This document shows, in pieces, positions 7,158-14,892 of a stretch of DNA of 15,592 nucleotides; position 1 is the first letter of the stretch, and the number at the start of each line of letters is the position of its first letter. Below the pieces are notes generated by a model. It saw only the letters and a program-made list of their open reading frames with translations, made no database searches and was not told where the DNA came from. A program made the translations under genes and the position numbers. This stretch comes from Anaerolineae bacterium (lineage in GTDB: Bacteria; Chloroflexota; Anaerolineae; UBA1429), in the NCBI GenBank assembly GCA_016928125.1, contig JAFGLK010000016.1:1-15592 (forward strand), written 5' to 3'.

Positions 7158-7896
7158 GCGCCCGACTTGTGAGCGTCGGGCACCAGAACTTGCCGATGAA
7201 CCCCACCACCAGCCGGGTTCCTTCGGCGTGGCTGACGTAGGGCGATCTGGCCGGGTTGTACATGGTGTCGGTGAGATCGCGCACCAGGGCGATGGGTATG
7301 CCCCAGCGCACCATCTGCTTGATGCCGAAGGAGCGATTCAGCACACACATGTTGGTGTGTACTCCCATGATCAGCACCAGCTCGATGCTATGTAGCCGGA
7401 TGAAGCTGTAGACCTCGCGCCCGTTATCCGAGATCAGATCGCGCTGCTCGTCGATGGCGATAGCCGGGTGCTGGCGCATCCAGACACGATGCGCGACCGT
7501 CTCGCCGGTATCCGAGCCCTCGTCCGAGTCATCGATAGGCAGGGGCGGATCGGCGTGAGGGATGTCGGCAGGTGGCTCGACGTGGGGCACAGCCAGCATG
7601 CGCAGGCGCGCCGGATGGTCGGCATAGTGGGCCAACGTGTCGGAGGGGGCGTGGATGATGTGCACGCCAGACGAGCGCGCGCGTTCGAGCACCGCGTTCA
7701 TGCTGGGCGCCATCTGGTCCACCCGCTCGGTGGCGCCCCGGCTCCAGTGCCGATCCCACATGTCACAGACGATGATCGCCATACGGTCGGGCGCCACCGA
7801 GCAGGGCTCAGAGACAGCGCGCCAGATAGTGTGTCCGGTTGCGTCCTGATCGAGGGCTTGCCGCTCAAGCAGCAGTTTGATCAGTTGACTGGGCAT
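7138..7896 (-). CDS. Isochorismatase-family cysteine hydrolase
   Basis: Cytoplasmic hydrolase of 252 residues with the isochorismatase/nicotinamidase fold. Asp45 in IIVCDMWDRHW and nucleophile Cys184 in MGVHTNMCVLNRSFG are clear. The third family residue, a Lys usually placed between them, is not obvious: the region before the Cys reads WMRQHPAIAIDEQRDLISDNG, so Arg141 or another residue may replace it. An acidic stretch near 122-131 (DDSDEGSDTG) is an insertion. The family cleaves amides, and some members act on other bonds; the substrate is not readable here. It starts three bases after the stop of the dehydrogenase gene, with GAGGAG eight bases upstream of the ATG, so it is the last gene of the minus-strand run. 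Confidence 0.87.
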   Translation of the reverse strand: MPSQLIKLLLERQALDQDATGHTIWRAVSEPCSVAPDRMAIIVCDMWDRHWSRGATERVDQMAPSMNAVLERARSSGVHIIHAPSDTLAHYADHPARLRMLAVPHVEPPADIPHADPPLPIDDSDEGSDTGETVAHRVWMRQHPAIAIDEQRDLISDNGREVYSFIRLHSIELVLIMGVHTNMCVLNRSFGIKQMVRWGIPIALVRDLTDTMYNPARSPYVSHAEGTRLVVGFIGKFWCPTLTSRALCEALD

Positions 7897-7899
7897 AGT

Positions 7900-8874
7900 T
7901 CAGTCTCCTCGTACCAGCGCCTGGGCCAGGATCTTGTCCGCCAGCTCCATGGTCTTGACGGCGTCGCCAAAGTGAGAGGCCGGGAGCGTGCCCGTTTTGA
8001 CGGCGTCGATGAACTCGCGATTCTTGGCGCAAAAGCCGCCGTAGATATAGTTCTCATCGCTGCCGGCCACCTGGCGGGTATCGTATATCACGCCCTGGGT
8101 GTCGCCATCGGCGTACAGGATGCCCTGGCCCTCGTGTTCGGCCTCGACGCAGATGCCCGGCGCGTGCATCTCGACCGCAAAGATGCGCCGACCGCTGGTC
8201 CAACTGGTGAGCATCAGGCCCGTGGCGCCGCTGCCGAATTCGAGTAGGGCGCAGAGGAAATTGAGATCCGGCGTGCCCACGCGCCGGGTCACCGAGTGAA
8301 TCGCGGTCACCTCGCCGCCGCACATCCAGCGTAAGGTGTCCAGGGCGTGCACGCCGTCGTCCATCATGTGATCGCGAGCGGCCAGGTAGGGCGCAGGCGC
8401 CCACTTGCAGAACTTGCAGACCGCATGCACGATGGGGCCACGCGCCAGACAGGCGTCGCGCAGCATGACCACCATGGGACACGAGCGCCGTTGAAAGCTC
8501 ACCTGGGTGATACAACCGTGCTGCTCGGCGAGGTAGGCCAGCATACGCGCCTGATGGATCGTCACGCCCATCGGCTTTTCGATATAGAGGTTCAGCCCAT
8601 TCTCAAGGCACCAGCGCCACACATCGTACATGATGTGGGGCTGGCCGATCGCATAGACGGCATCGGGCGCAACCTCCGCGATCATGCGCTGGTAGTCGAG
8701 ATAGCGCCTCTCGACACCATACTTGTCCGCGGTGGCGTGCAGGCGCTGCGGATCGAGGTCGCAGATGGCGGCGATCTCCACATCCTCGAACGAGGCCAGC
8801 GAGGGATAGTGCACCGCGTTGGCCATGGCGCCAGCGCCGATCATGGCGACGCGGATTCGCTCTATGGCGCTCAT
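7900..8874 (-). CDS. Gfo/Idh/MocA-family NAD(P)-dependent oxidoreductase
   Basis: Oxidises or reduces a sugar, inositol or related polyol with NAD(P); cytoplasmic, 324 residues, typical length. The N-terminal Rossmann fold carries MIGAGAMANA (11-20), and Asp39 ends the second strand (AAICDLD), which favours NAD over NADP. The family EKP motif is Glu99-Lys100-Pro101. The C-terminal half has the catalytic-site pattern DDGVHALD with Asp172 and His176. The ATG overlaps the stop of the preceding epimerase gene by four bases (ATGA), so translation is probably coupled. The pairing with a TIM-barrel epimerase is common in inositol and sugar-acid catabolism, but the substrate is not determined. Confidence 0.91.
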   Translation of the reverse strand: MSAIERIRVAMIGAGAMANAVHYPSLASFEDVEIAAICDLDPQRLHATADKYGVERRYLDYQRMIAEVAPDAVYAIGQPHIMYDVWRWCLENGLNLYIEKPMGVTIHQARMLAYLAEQHGCITQVSFQRRSCPMVVMLRDACLARGPIVHAVCKFCKWAPAPYLAARDHMMDDGVHALDTLRWMCGGEVTAIHSVTRRVGTPDLNFLCALLEFGSGATGLMLTSWTSGRRIFAVEMHAPGICVEAEHEGQGILYADGDTQGVIYDTRQVAGSDENYIYGGFCAKNREFIDAVKTGTLPASHFGDAVKTMELADKILAQALVRGD

Positions 8875-9707
8875 TCTCTGGGCTCCTCGGCCCCGAACAG
8901 CGTCCGAGCGAAGGCTATGTCCTCGGCGATCAGGCGCTCCACCGCGTGCGCGTCGCTGTATTCGGCGGTCAGGCAGGCCACGCCCTCGTAGGCGCGCCTC
9001 TTGAGCTCAGCCACCACATCGGGCCAGACGCACAAGCCCTGGCGCCCGCTGGTCCAGTAGACGCGCCAACGGGCGTACTCAGCTTCGGGACCGTTGGTGC
9101 GCTGCCAGATGGCGTTCTTGAGGTTGACCATGCACAGGTGGGGCCAGATCGCGTCCAGCGCCAGGTCCACGTCGCCGCCATCGAGAGACTCGTGGGCTGC
9201 ATCCCACACGGCGGCGATGTGGCGCCGATCATAGCGCTCGACGATGCGTTTGAGGGCCACGGCGTTGGCCACATGACGGCCGCAGTGATTCTGCACGCCG
9301 AGCGTGACGCCATACTTTTCCAGCAGGGGCACCAGGGCGTCGTATTCGCGTTGCAGGCGCTCCTCGGCCTGCAGATAGCTCTCGTCCTTGCCGACGCGCG
9401 CCATGACACGGATGATCGGCACGCCGGCCTCGGCACAGGCGGCAATGGCCGCCTCGTCGCTCGGGCCGGCGATGCCTGGACCACTGGTCGGGCCGGCGAT
9501 GCTGTAGATCGCCACGCCATACTCGGCCAGCCTCTTGGCTGCCGCAACCAACCCCTCCTCGATTGTCTCCGGCTCGACCTGGTACCCGGGGCGGACCGGC
9601 AATTCGACGCCATCGAAGCCCAGCCGGCTGACCAACTCGCCCACTTGTTCGATCGATTGGGTCTGCCAGGGCTTGGTGAATACCGAGTAGTTGATCGCTG
9701 CGCTCAT
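8871..9707 (-). CDS. Sugar phosphate isomerase/epimerase-like TIM-barrel protein
   Basis: Xylose-isomerase-like TIM barrel (AP-endonuclease-2 superfamily) of 278 residues, usual size. Possible metal ligands are at the strand ends: Glu35 in GVELPVRP, the Asn140-His141 pair in GVQNHCGRH, Asp169 with His172 in VWDAAHE, and Glu249 in LTAEYSD. These enzymes isomerise or epimerise keto-sugars or dehydrate inosose. AAGGAG sits four bases before the ATG. The gene lies 83 bases after the enolase-superfamily gene and overlaps the dehydrogenase gene by four, so it belongs to the same transcript. Substrate unknown. Confidence 0.88.
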   Translation of the reverse strand: MSAAINYSVFTKPWQTQSIEQVGELVSRLGFDGVELPVRPGYQVEPETIEEGLVAAAKRLAEYGVAIYSIAGPTSGPGIAGPSDEAAIAACAEAGVPIIRVMARVGKDESYLQAEERLQREYDALVPLLEKYGVTLGVQNHCGRHVANAVALKRIVERYDRRHIAAVWDAAHESLDGGDVDLALDAIWPHLCMVNLKNAIWQRTNGPEAEYARWRVYWTSGRQGLCVWPDVVAELKRRAYEGVACLTAEYSDAHAVERLIAEDIAFARTLFGAEEPRE

Positions 9708-9790
9708 CCTGCTCCTTTCGATTGTGCGATTTGGGTTGCCTTGTGCGTCCGGAGGGAGGCGTAGTCCCTCATCGGCGAGTGCGGGGCGGC

Positions 9791-11200
9791 TCAGGCGCCA
9801 TACGCGGCTGCGGGCTCGGGCAGAGGGCGCTCGATCTCGCCCAGGCGGTAGCCAAAACCGGGTCCCTGCAGGCTGCTCAGATCGACATGACCCTCTCTGC
9901 GCCGGTAGAGCCCTGGATGGACCGCCTCCTCAGGCTGCGAGGCATCGGGGTAGAACTGCATTGCGTTGGTCTCCACGCCCATGATGGTGCCTGCATGGGC
10001 CGCCAGCAGCACATGGGGGACCTGGGCCAGCATGGGATTGGTGAGATCCTGCACCATGAGCGTCATGCCGTGCGCCCTGGCCCAGCAGAGGCTGAGCAGC
10101 GCGCCGGTCTGGGTCTTGCACGTCTTGAGGGCCACGCCACTCCAGCCCAGGCTGCGGCCTAGCCGCACCAGGCGCCAGTCGTGGGCGCTCTCATCCATGA
10201 ACAGGGGCTTGCGCGCCGAGACGCTGTGCACGTCGATGCGGTGGGCCTCCAGATCGTACGGGAAGGGCTGTTCCACGTACAGGAGCATGCCATAGATGCG
10301 CGGATGTTCGTGCATCAGGCGATCCAGGATCTCGTTCACATACTCGGGATCGGTGACGGTGCAGTTGAAATCGCTGCTCAGCCAGTGGGCGCCTCCCTGC
10401 AGCGCGAGCTGACCGACCCGCACCAGTCGGGCATAGTCCCAGGCGGCGTCGTTGCCCCGCAGCTTGATCTTGAGGCATTTGAGCCCATCTCGAGCGATCC
10501 AGTCGGTAAGCACCACAGGATAGCCATCGTCGGGCTCGGCGCCGGTCAGTTCCGAGCGTTCGAGCAGGTCTAGCCCGCCCACCAGATGCCAGGCTGGCAG
10601 GCGTTTGGGCGGCGAAGCGGTGACATAGTCGCAAGGGTAGCGCCCCTGAAAGCTCGCGTCGCTGCCCTGGGTGGGCTCGACATACGCCCCGAGATCCCGG
10701 TTCATGAATTCCTGGCTGTACGTCCGGTAGCTGGGCTTTGCGTGGAGCAGGCCGTAGGCGTCGTGCAGGGCGAGATCGTAGGCCGAGCAGCACACGAGCG
10801 CCGCGAGCCAGGGCATGTCCTCGCTCAGGTCCCCGCGCTCGCGGTTGAGTCGGGCCAGCAGATCGGGCAGCACATCCTGTACAAAAGCCTGGCCGACCTC
10901 CATCGGATGGCCCCAACAGTCGAAATCCGCCCAGGCCTGGACGAGTTGGCGGGTGAATCGCTCCAGCGCCTCATAGCGCTCGGCGTAGGAGAGGGCGCTG
11001 GGCCAGACCCACTGCACGCTCAGGGGCGTCTCGCCCCAACCCTCGGCCGAGCGCCCCCGGCGGTCCTCGACGCGCAGACACACCCGCGCGCAGGTCACAT
11101 GCGTCAGGGTCTCCGGACCGAACTTGAGCGGCACCCGGGTCTCGACCGGCAGAAAGTAGAGCCGCGCCCCAATGGGGCGAACATCTGTCGATTTGGTCAT
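9791..11200 (-). CDS. Enolase-superfamily enzyme (muconate-lactonising-type active site)
   Basis: Enolase superfamily, about 469 residues, longer than the usual 360-420. It abstracts the proton next to a carboxylate. The barrel begins with KxK (Lys244, Lys246 in CLKIKLRG). Metal ligands follow as Asp277 (SSDFN), Glu310 (YVEQPF) and Asp336/Glu337 (MDES), then Lys359 and Lys362 (ALKTCKTQTG). That Lys/Lys layout is the muconate-lactonising/dipeptide-epimerase type; the His-Asp dyad of the mandelate racemase and sugar-acid dehydratase type is not visible. The extra length lies between the capping domain and the barrel (roughly 100-235). The ATG at 11200 is preferred because GGAGG lies nine bases upstream; an ATG at 11206 is too close to it. 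First gene of the minus-strand run. Confidence 0.87.
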   Translation of the reverse strand: MTKSTDVRPIGARLYFLPVETRVPLKFGPETLTHVTCARVCLRVEDRRGRSAEGWGETPLSVQWVWPSALSYAERYEALERFTRQLVQAWADFDCWGHPMEVGQAFVQDVLPDLLARLNRERGDLSEDMPWLAALVCCSAYDLALHDAYGLLHAKPSYRTYSQEFMNRDLGAYVEPTQGSDASFQGRYPCDYVTASPPKRLPAWHLVGGLDLLERSELTGAEPDDGYPVVLTDWIARDGLKCLKIKLRGNDAAWDYARLVRVGQLALQGGAHWLSSDFNCTVTDPEYVNEILDRLMHEHPRIYGMLLYVEQPFPYDLEAHRIDVHSVSARKPLFMDESAHDWRLVRLGRSLGWSGVALKTCKTQTGALLSLCWARAHGMTLMVQDLTNPMLAQVPHVLLAAHAGTIMGVETNAMQFYPDASQPEEAVHPGLYRRREGHVDLSSLQGPGFGYRLGEIERPLPEPAAAYGA

Positions 11201-11280
11201 GCGCATGCTCCTCCACCGCGCCCAGCAGCTGATTCCTCTGTGATATGAACGCTCGCCGTCTATGCCTGATGGTCCGGCGC

Positions 11281-11309
11281 ATTATACGTCATCCCCAGAG
11301 CTTGAGACA
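11281..11309 (-). promoter_or_regulatory. Predicted promoter of the enolase-superfamily operon
   Basis: Minus-strand TATAAT (11286-11281), a perfect -10 box, with a weak TGTCTC 17 bases upstream (11309-11304). Transcription would begin near 11274, about 75 bases before the ATG. The poor -35 may mean an activator is needed. Confidence 0.5.
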
Positions 11310-11326
11310 GAAAGGCGCACGCACGG

Positions 11327-11355
11327 TTGCGTTCGATGCACGCCATCGCGATAAT
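11327..11355 (+). promoter_or_regulatory. Predicted promoter of the URO-D-like gene
   Basis: TTGCGT (11327-11332), a 17-base spacer, and GATAAT (11350-11355). Transcription would begin near 11362, about 44 bases before the ATG. It is back to back with the enolase-superfamily promoter, so a shared regulator between them is possible. Confidence 0.4.
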
Positions 11356-11405
11356 TGGGCGCGGAGCGCGGGCTTGCCGTATGCGGAGGGGGAAAGGGGT
11401 TCGGG

Positions 11406-12485
11406 ATGTCTGAAGAAAGCCTTGCACATGCGCCTTATCTGGATCGGGAGGGGCGCCAGCTTTTGGCCCGCCATGCCGACTGGTGGGAGCGTCGGGGCGC
11501 CCTGTTTGTGGAGGCGCAGACAGGCGCTCTGGGTGACCTGTGGCTGCCCCTGGCCGATGGAACGCTGGCTACCCAAGACCTGGATCTCACGCCGGAGATG
11601 CTCGATGTCGATCGCGTGAGCGGCGAGCTTGCAGAGCTGGGGCCGCTTCTTCGTCACGGCGACGTGTTCGCGACGCGTGCGCCGTATGGGCGCGTGCCCT
11701 GGGTGGAGGCGATCCTGGGCTGTCCGATTCGGGCCACGATCATCGGCGGCAGCATGCGCACCCGCTCCTTCATCACCGATTGGGACGCCTGGAACCGACG
11801 TGATCAGGGCCACGGCCAGGCCTGGTTCGACCTGCTCAAGCTGCTGACCGAGCGTCTGGTCGAACGCAGCCGGGGACGGTATGCGGTGGTCCATACCTTG
11901 ATGCGCGGCCCAACCGATCTGGCCGAGGCCGTGTTGGGGCCCGAGTTCATGTCTTTGTCGATGTATGACAGCCCGACGGCGCTACGAGGCTTTCTTGAGG
12001 AGGCCACGCAGACCTTCATTGAGATTCTCAAGGCGCAGCTGGAGCGGATCCCGACCATCGAGGGAGGCTATGTGCATCCTTATGGCGTCTGGGCGCCGGG
12101 GACGGTCGTGCGGACCCAGTGCGATGCCACGGCCTTTCTCTCGGCGCGGCAGTATGCCGACTGGTTCCTGCCCTACGACCAGCTCATCTCGGCGGCCGCG
12201 GACTATGCGCTCATCCATCTGCACTCCTGCTCACTTCATACGGTCGAGCCGCTGCTTCAGGTGGAGCGGCCGCAGGCCATTCAGGTGACGCTGGAGACGG
12301 GAGATGCCGTGCCCACGCTGGAAGAGATGGTGCCCATCTTTCAGCGGATCTTGGCGGTCAAGCCGCTGATCGTCGATGGCCCACTTACGCCAATCGAGGT
12401 GCATTGCCTGCGTGAAGAGCTGCCCGGCGATGGCTTGTACATCCGGGCGCGTCGCACGGTGGCTGAGGATGCGAGTCCTGGATGA
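11406..12485 (+). CDS. URO-D/corrinoid-methyltransferase-fold protein
   Basis: Protein of 359 residues with the outline of the uroporphyrinogen decarboxylase/MtaA superfamily. The segment QCDATAFLSARQYADWFLPY (238-257) fits the conserved strand-helix with Asp, Ser and Pro-Tyr. HLHSCSLH (271-278) fits the family's late His-x-Cys motif, and VHCLREEL near the end holds Cys334. In methyltransferase members such His/Cys bind zinc; in true URO-D the substrate is a porphyrin. No other heme gene is nearby, so a methyltransferase or unknown role is likelier than heme synthesis. No cobalamin-binding partner is in the window. AAGGGG lies six bases before the ATG at 11406. Divergent from the enolase-superfamily operon. 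The fold call is fair, the function open. Confidence 0.72.
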   Translation: MSEESLAHAPYLDREGRQLLARHADWWERRGALFVEAQTGALGDLWLPLADGTLATQDLDLTPEMLDVDRVSGELAELGPLLRHGDVFATRAPYGRVPWVEAILGCPIRATIIGGSMRTRSFITDWDAWNRRDQGHGQAWFDLLKLLTERLVERSRGRYAVVHTLMRGPTDLAEAVLGPEFMSLSMYDSPTALRGFLEEATQTFIEILKAQLERIPTIEGGYVHPYGVWAPGTVVRTQCDATAFLSARQYADWFLPYDQLISAAADYALIHLHSCSLHTVEPLLQVERPQAIQVTLETGDAVPTLEEMVPIFQRILAVKPLIVDGPLTPIEVHCLREELPGDGLYIRARRTVAEDASPG

Positions 12486-12508
12486 CGATGCGGATCGGCG
12501 GCCGGCAG

Positions 12509-12545
12509 AGAGAGCCGCTCAGGTCTTTGTCCTGAGCGGCTCTCT
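12509..12545. terminator. Strong hairpin between convergent genes
   Basis: Perfect 15-bp stem, AGAGAGCCGCTCAGG (12509-12523) with its complement (12531-12545) and loop TCTTTGT. It lies between the URO-D-like gene (plus) and the last gene of the minus-strand iron-sulfur unit, so it could serve both. No T-run follows. Confidence 0.75.
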
Positions 12546-12555
12546 GTGGTGCCGG

Positions 12556-13209
12556 CTATCGGCCCAGCTCTGCCTGGTAAGCTTCGACCACCTCGCGGAC
12601 CACGCTCGTCTCAAAGCCAGCCACTTGTGCGGAGATGTCGCGCAGGGCCGTGTCGGCATCGAGCTCCCGGGGGAGGTTGAGCGCCGCATAGAGCTCGTCG
12701 AGAGGCATGCCGGTCCCCTGACTGACCTCGCGCAGCGTCATGCGCCCCTTGATCTCCGCTGCCGGCAGCGTGGAGCCCGCGGGCAACGGTGTAGGGCCCG
12801 TATGCTCCTCAGCGGGGGTGGGGGTGACCCCTGCGTCGGCAGCCGCTTCGCCTTGATCTGTGATCGGCGCATGCTCCTCATCCCACTCCCAAGGGAGACC
12901 CAAGTGCTCGGCGATCAGACCGCGTACGGTGCCGACCTCATTGTAGGTCTCCAGGTCCTTGAGCTGGGTCTCGGGCGGGAAGGTGTCCGGGATACCCAGG
13001 ATCGAAAAGATCTCGGACGTGGGGATATCAAACGCGACTGACAGATCCGCCAGCGAGCTTGAGCCGCGGATATCGTCGGGCGTGACGTCACCCACGGTGC
13101 TCAGCTTGGCGCCCGTCGTTTGCCACCAGCCCAAAGCCTTGGCCAGGCCCACGCTGCCAAAGAGCAGTGCCAGAGTCACCAGCGGGACGATCCAGCGATT
13201 GGCTTTCAT
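12556..13209 (-). CDS. Membrane-anchored protein with two copies of a ~40-60 residue module
   Basis: Protein of 217 residues with an N-terminal hydrophobic segment (about 7-26) that would anchor it outside the cytoplasmic membrane. The rest holds two copies of one module, residues 47-86 and 153-192, which align without a gap at an offset of 106 (11 identities in 40). Shared positions include Ile-x-Gly, Leu53/159, Pro63/169, Glu66/172, Pro74/180 and Thr-x-Leu-x-Asp. Each copy continues into a weaker helix. The linker (about 107-150) is rich in Glu, Pro and Thr. No Cys or heme motif is present. The ATG overlaps the stop of the upstream NapH-like gene by four bases, so it is the last gene of the unit. 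I do not assign a function; a docking or assembly role is possible from context. Confidence 0.85.
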   Translation of the reverse strand: MKANRWIVPLVTLALLFGSVGLAKALGWWQTTGAKLSTVGDVTPDDIRGSSSLADLSVAFDIPTSEIFSILGIPDTFPPETQLKDLETYNEVGTVRGLIAEHLGLPWEWDEEHAPITDQGEAAADAGVTPTPAEEHTGPTPLPAGSTLPAAEIKGRMTLREVSQGTGMPLDELYAALNLPRELDADTALRDISAQVAGFETSVVREVVEAYQAELGR

Positions 13210-14051
13210 GCGGCCCTCTCCTCCTCGACCTTGGGCTTGTCATAGCCCGGCAAAGCCACCTCGAGGGCGCCCGGCGCGGGACAGACATCCACGCAGCGCA
13301 GACACATCACACAGTCCGACTTGACCGTACCAGCGGGCGAGACGTCCAGGCCCATAGGGCAGACCCGATCGCAACGCTTGCAGTTGATGCAGATCGGCGC
13401 GCTACGCCTGATCTTGAGCGGGCTGAGCCGTTGAACCAGGTTCAGTAGACCGCCTAAAGGGCAGAGATACCGGCACCAGAGCCGCGGAATCACCAGGCTC
13501 CCCCCGATGATCGCTGCCGCCACGATGTAGGCGCGCCAGTATTCGGCCCAGTTGAACTCGAACAGGAAATCGAGGCTGAAGAGCGTGTAGTAGGGATCAT
13601 AGTCGCCGAACCAGAGCTTGGCGGTGCTGGCTGTTGCGTAGATGATGCCCACCAGCATGATATAGCGCCCATAGCGCAGGATGCGATCCAGCCTGGCCGG
13701 TACGGCGAGCGCCCGGATGCGCAGCTTGCGCCGCAGCCAGGCCAGCCCATCTCCCAGAGCGCCCAAAGGGCAGACCCACCCGCAGAAGGAAGAGCCCACC
13801 GCTAGTGCGCTGATCAGGACGCCCGCCCCCAGCACGGCGCTCGACATGTGGATTTTGGGTGCAAATTGGCCGGTGGTGATCAGCGGCCAGATCGAGGCGA
13901 TCACGCCAAAAGGGCAATAGGCGTGGGTGGACGCCGTCGAGATGGCTGCGGTGTGATGCCGAATCGAGGCCGCCAGAATAAAGATGACAAAGGCGGCCTG
14001 AGTGATTGGCCTGGCGATCGAGGTCCATTTTTGCGCTGGACGTCTTGGCAT
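13206..14051 (-). CDS. NapH-like membrane 4Fe-4S protein B
   Basis: Polytopic membrane protein of 281 residues with two ferredoxin-type clusters at the C-terminus, in the NapH/quinol-oxidising iron-sulfur family. Hydrophobic spans lie near 15-30, 70-88, 130-145 and 172-190. Cys motifs in the membrane part are AYCPFG (Cys46), FCGWVCPLG (Cys90, Cys94) and WCRYLCPLG (Cys193, Cys197). The clusters are CINCKRCDRVCP (221, 224, 227, 231) and CVMCLRCVDVCP (247, 250, 253, 257). It likely moves electrons between quinones and a soluble or periplasmic partner. The ATG at 14051 was chosen because AAGGAG lies six bases upstream; the open frame continues to 14252 inside the preceding gene. It begins 22 bases after the stop of the paralogue. 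Confidence 0.9.
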   Translation of the reverse strand: MPRRPAQKWTSIARPITQAAFVIFILAASIRHHTAAISTASTHAYCPFGVIASIWPLITTGQFAPKIHMSSAVLGAGVLISALAVGSSFCGWVCPLGALGDGLAWLRRKLRIRALAVPARLDRILRYGRYIMLVGIIYATASTAKLWFGDYDPYYTLFSLDFLFEFNWAEYWRAYIVAAAIIGGSLVIPRLWCRYLCPLGGLLNLVQRLSPLKIRRSAPICINCKRCDRVCPMGLDVSPAGTVKSDCVMCLRCVDVCPAPGALEVALPGYDKPKVEEERAA

Positions 14052-14057
14052 GAGCAA

Positions 14058-14063
14058 CTCCTT
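14058..14063 (-). promoter_or_regulatory. Ribosome binding site deciding the start of NapH-like protein B
   Basis: Minus-strand AAGGAG six bases before the ATG at 14051. It lies in the 22-base gap after the paralogue's stop and rules out the longer reading frame from 14252. Confidence 0.7.
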
Positions 14064-14073
14064 GAATACCCGT

Positions 14074-14892
14074 TTATGCGCGCTCCCCGCCGGGAGTCTG
14101 CGACCCAAAAGACATGGCCCGAATCCGGCCGCAGGCCTGCACACAGGCATAGCAGCGCACGCATTCGGCATGATCCGTGCCATCGCGTACCGGATCGATC
14201 GCCGCGGGGCAGATTCGCTCACACCGACCGCAGGCGATGCAGCGCGTCGCATCGACCTTGGGCCTCAAGCCCGAGATCCAGTTGAGCGGGGCCAGCAGAG
14301 CGCCCAGGGGGCACAGGTAGCGGCACCAGAAACGCTCGATCATGAGGGAGACCAGCCCAAAGGTTACGACGACAGACAGGCTGAGCACCGTGGTCACGTT
14401 GAGCTCGAACAGGGTGCGATAGGGGCAGAAGGGGGCCAGGGGCGGTACCACAGCGGTGAGACTGGCCCACAGGATCCAGCCCAAGACGAGCAGCTTGAGC
14501 CAACGCAACGCGCGATCGAGGCGGCGGGGCACACGCCACGGATAGGGGCCTCGGCGGCCAAAGATGCGCCGAGACAGGCCAGCCAGCCCATCGCTCAGCG
14601 TGCCGATGGGGCAGGCCCACCCGCAGAAAAAGCGCCCCAGCCCCAGCGCAGACAAGGCCACGATCCCAAGAGCCAGACCGTTGCTGAGGGAGATTTGGCG
14701 CAGGAACCCGCGTCCCGCGACGAGCGAGGCGGCCGTCGCTACCGCCCCGAACGGGCAATAGGCCTCGGGCGAGGGCGCGCCGCTTACCAGCAGGTGCCGC
14801 AAGCCCGCGCCCAGCGCCAATGCCAGAACCAAGACCTGGACGAGGTGGCGGTAGCGCGACCAGGCGATAGCGTCCCGTTCGCTGCGCGTCAT
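14074..14892 (-). CDS. NapH-like membrane 4Fe-4S protein A
   Basis: Paralogue of the next gene, 272 residues, with the same plan: AYCPFG (Cys46), FCGWACPIG (Cys90, Cys94), WCRYLCPLG (Cys190, Cys194), then two C-terminal clusters. The first two Cys motifs fall at identical residue numbers in both proteins. Cluster one is [12 protein letters not shown] (218, 221, 224, 228). Cluster two is [12 protein letters not shown] (244, 247, 250, 254), where the usual Pro after the last Cys is Gly. There is an extra Cys156 in PFCPYRT between membrane spans. The ATG at 14892 overlaps the stop of the Tat-exported gene by four bases (ATGA); with only a weak ribosome site upstream, it likely relies on translational coupling. 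Electron transfer at the membrane is inferred from the family. Confidence 0.9.
   Translation of the reverse strand: MTRSERDAIAWSRYRHLVQVLVLALALGAGLRHLLVSGAPSPEAYCPFGAVATAASLVAGRGFLRQISLSNGLALGIVALSALGLGRFFCGWACPIGTLSDGLAGLSRRIFGRRGPYPWRVPRRLDRALRWLKLLVLGWILWASLTAVVPPLAPFCPYRTLFELNVTTVLSLSVVVTFGLVSLMIERFWCRYLCPLGALLAPLNWISGLRPKVDATRCIACGRCERICPAAIDPVRDGTDHAECVRCYACVQACGRIRAMSFGSQTPGGERA

Noticed and set aside
9708..9790. Separate promoter or terminator in the 83-base gap after the enolase-superfamily gene
   Set aside because: Only a weak GAGGG/CCCTC pair with a 9-base loop, and no convincing -35/-10 pair was seen.
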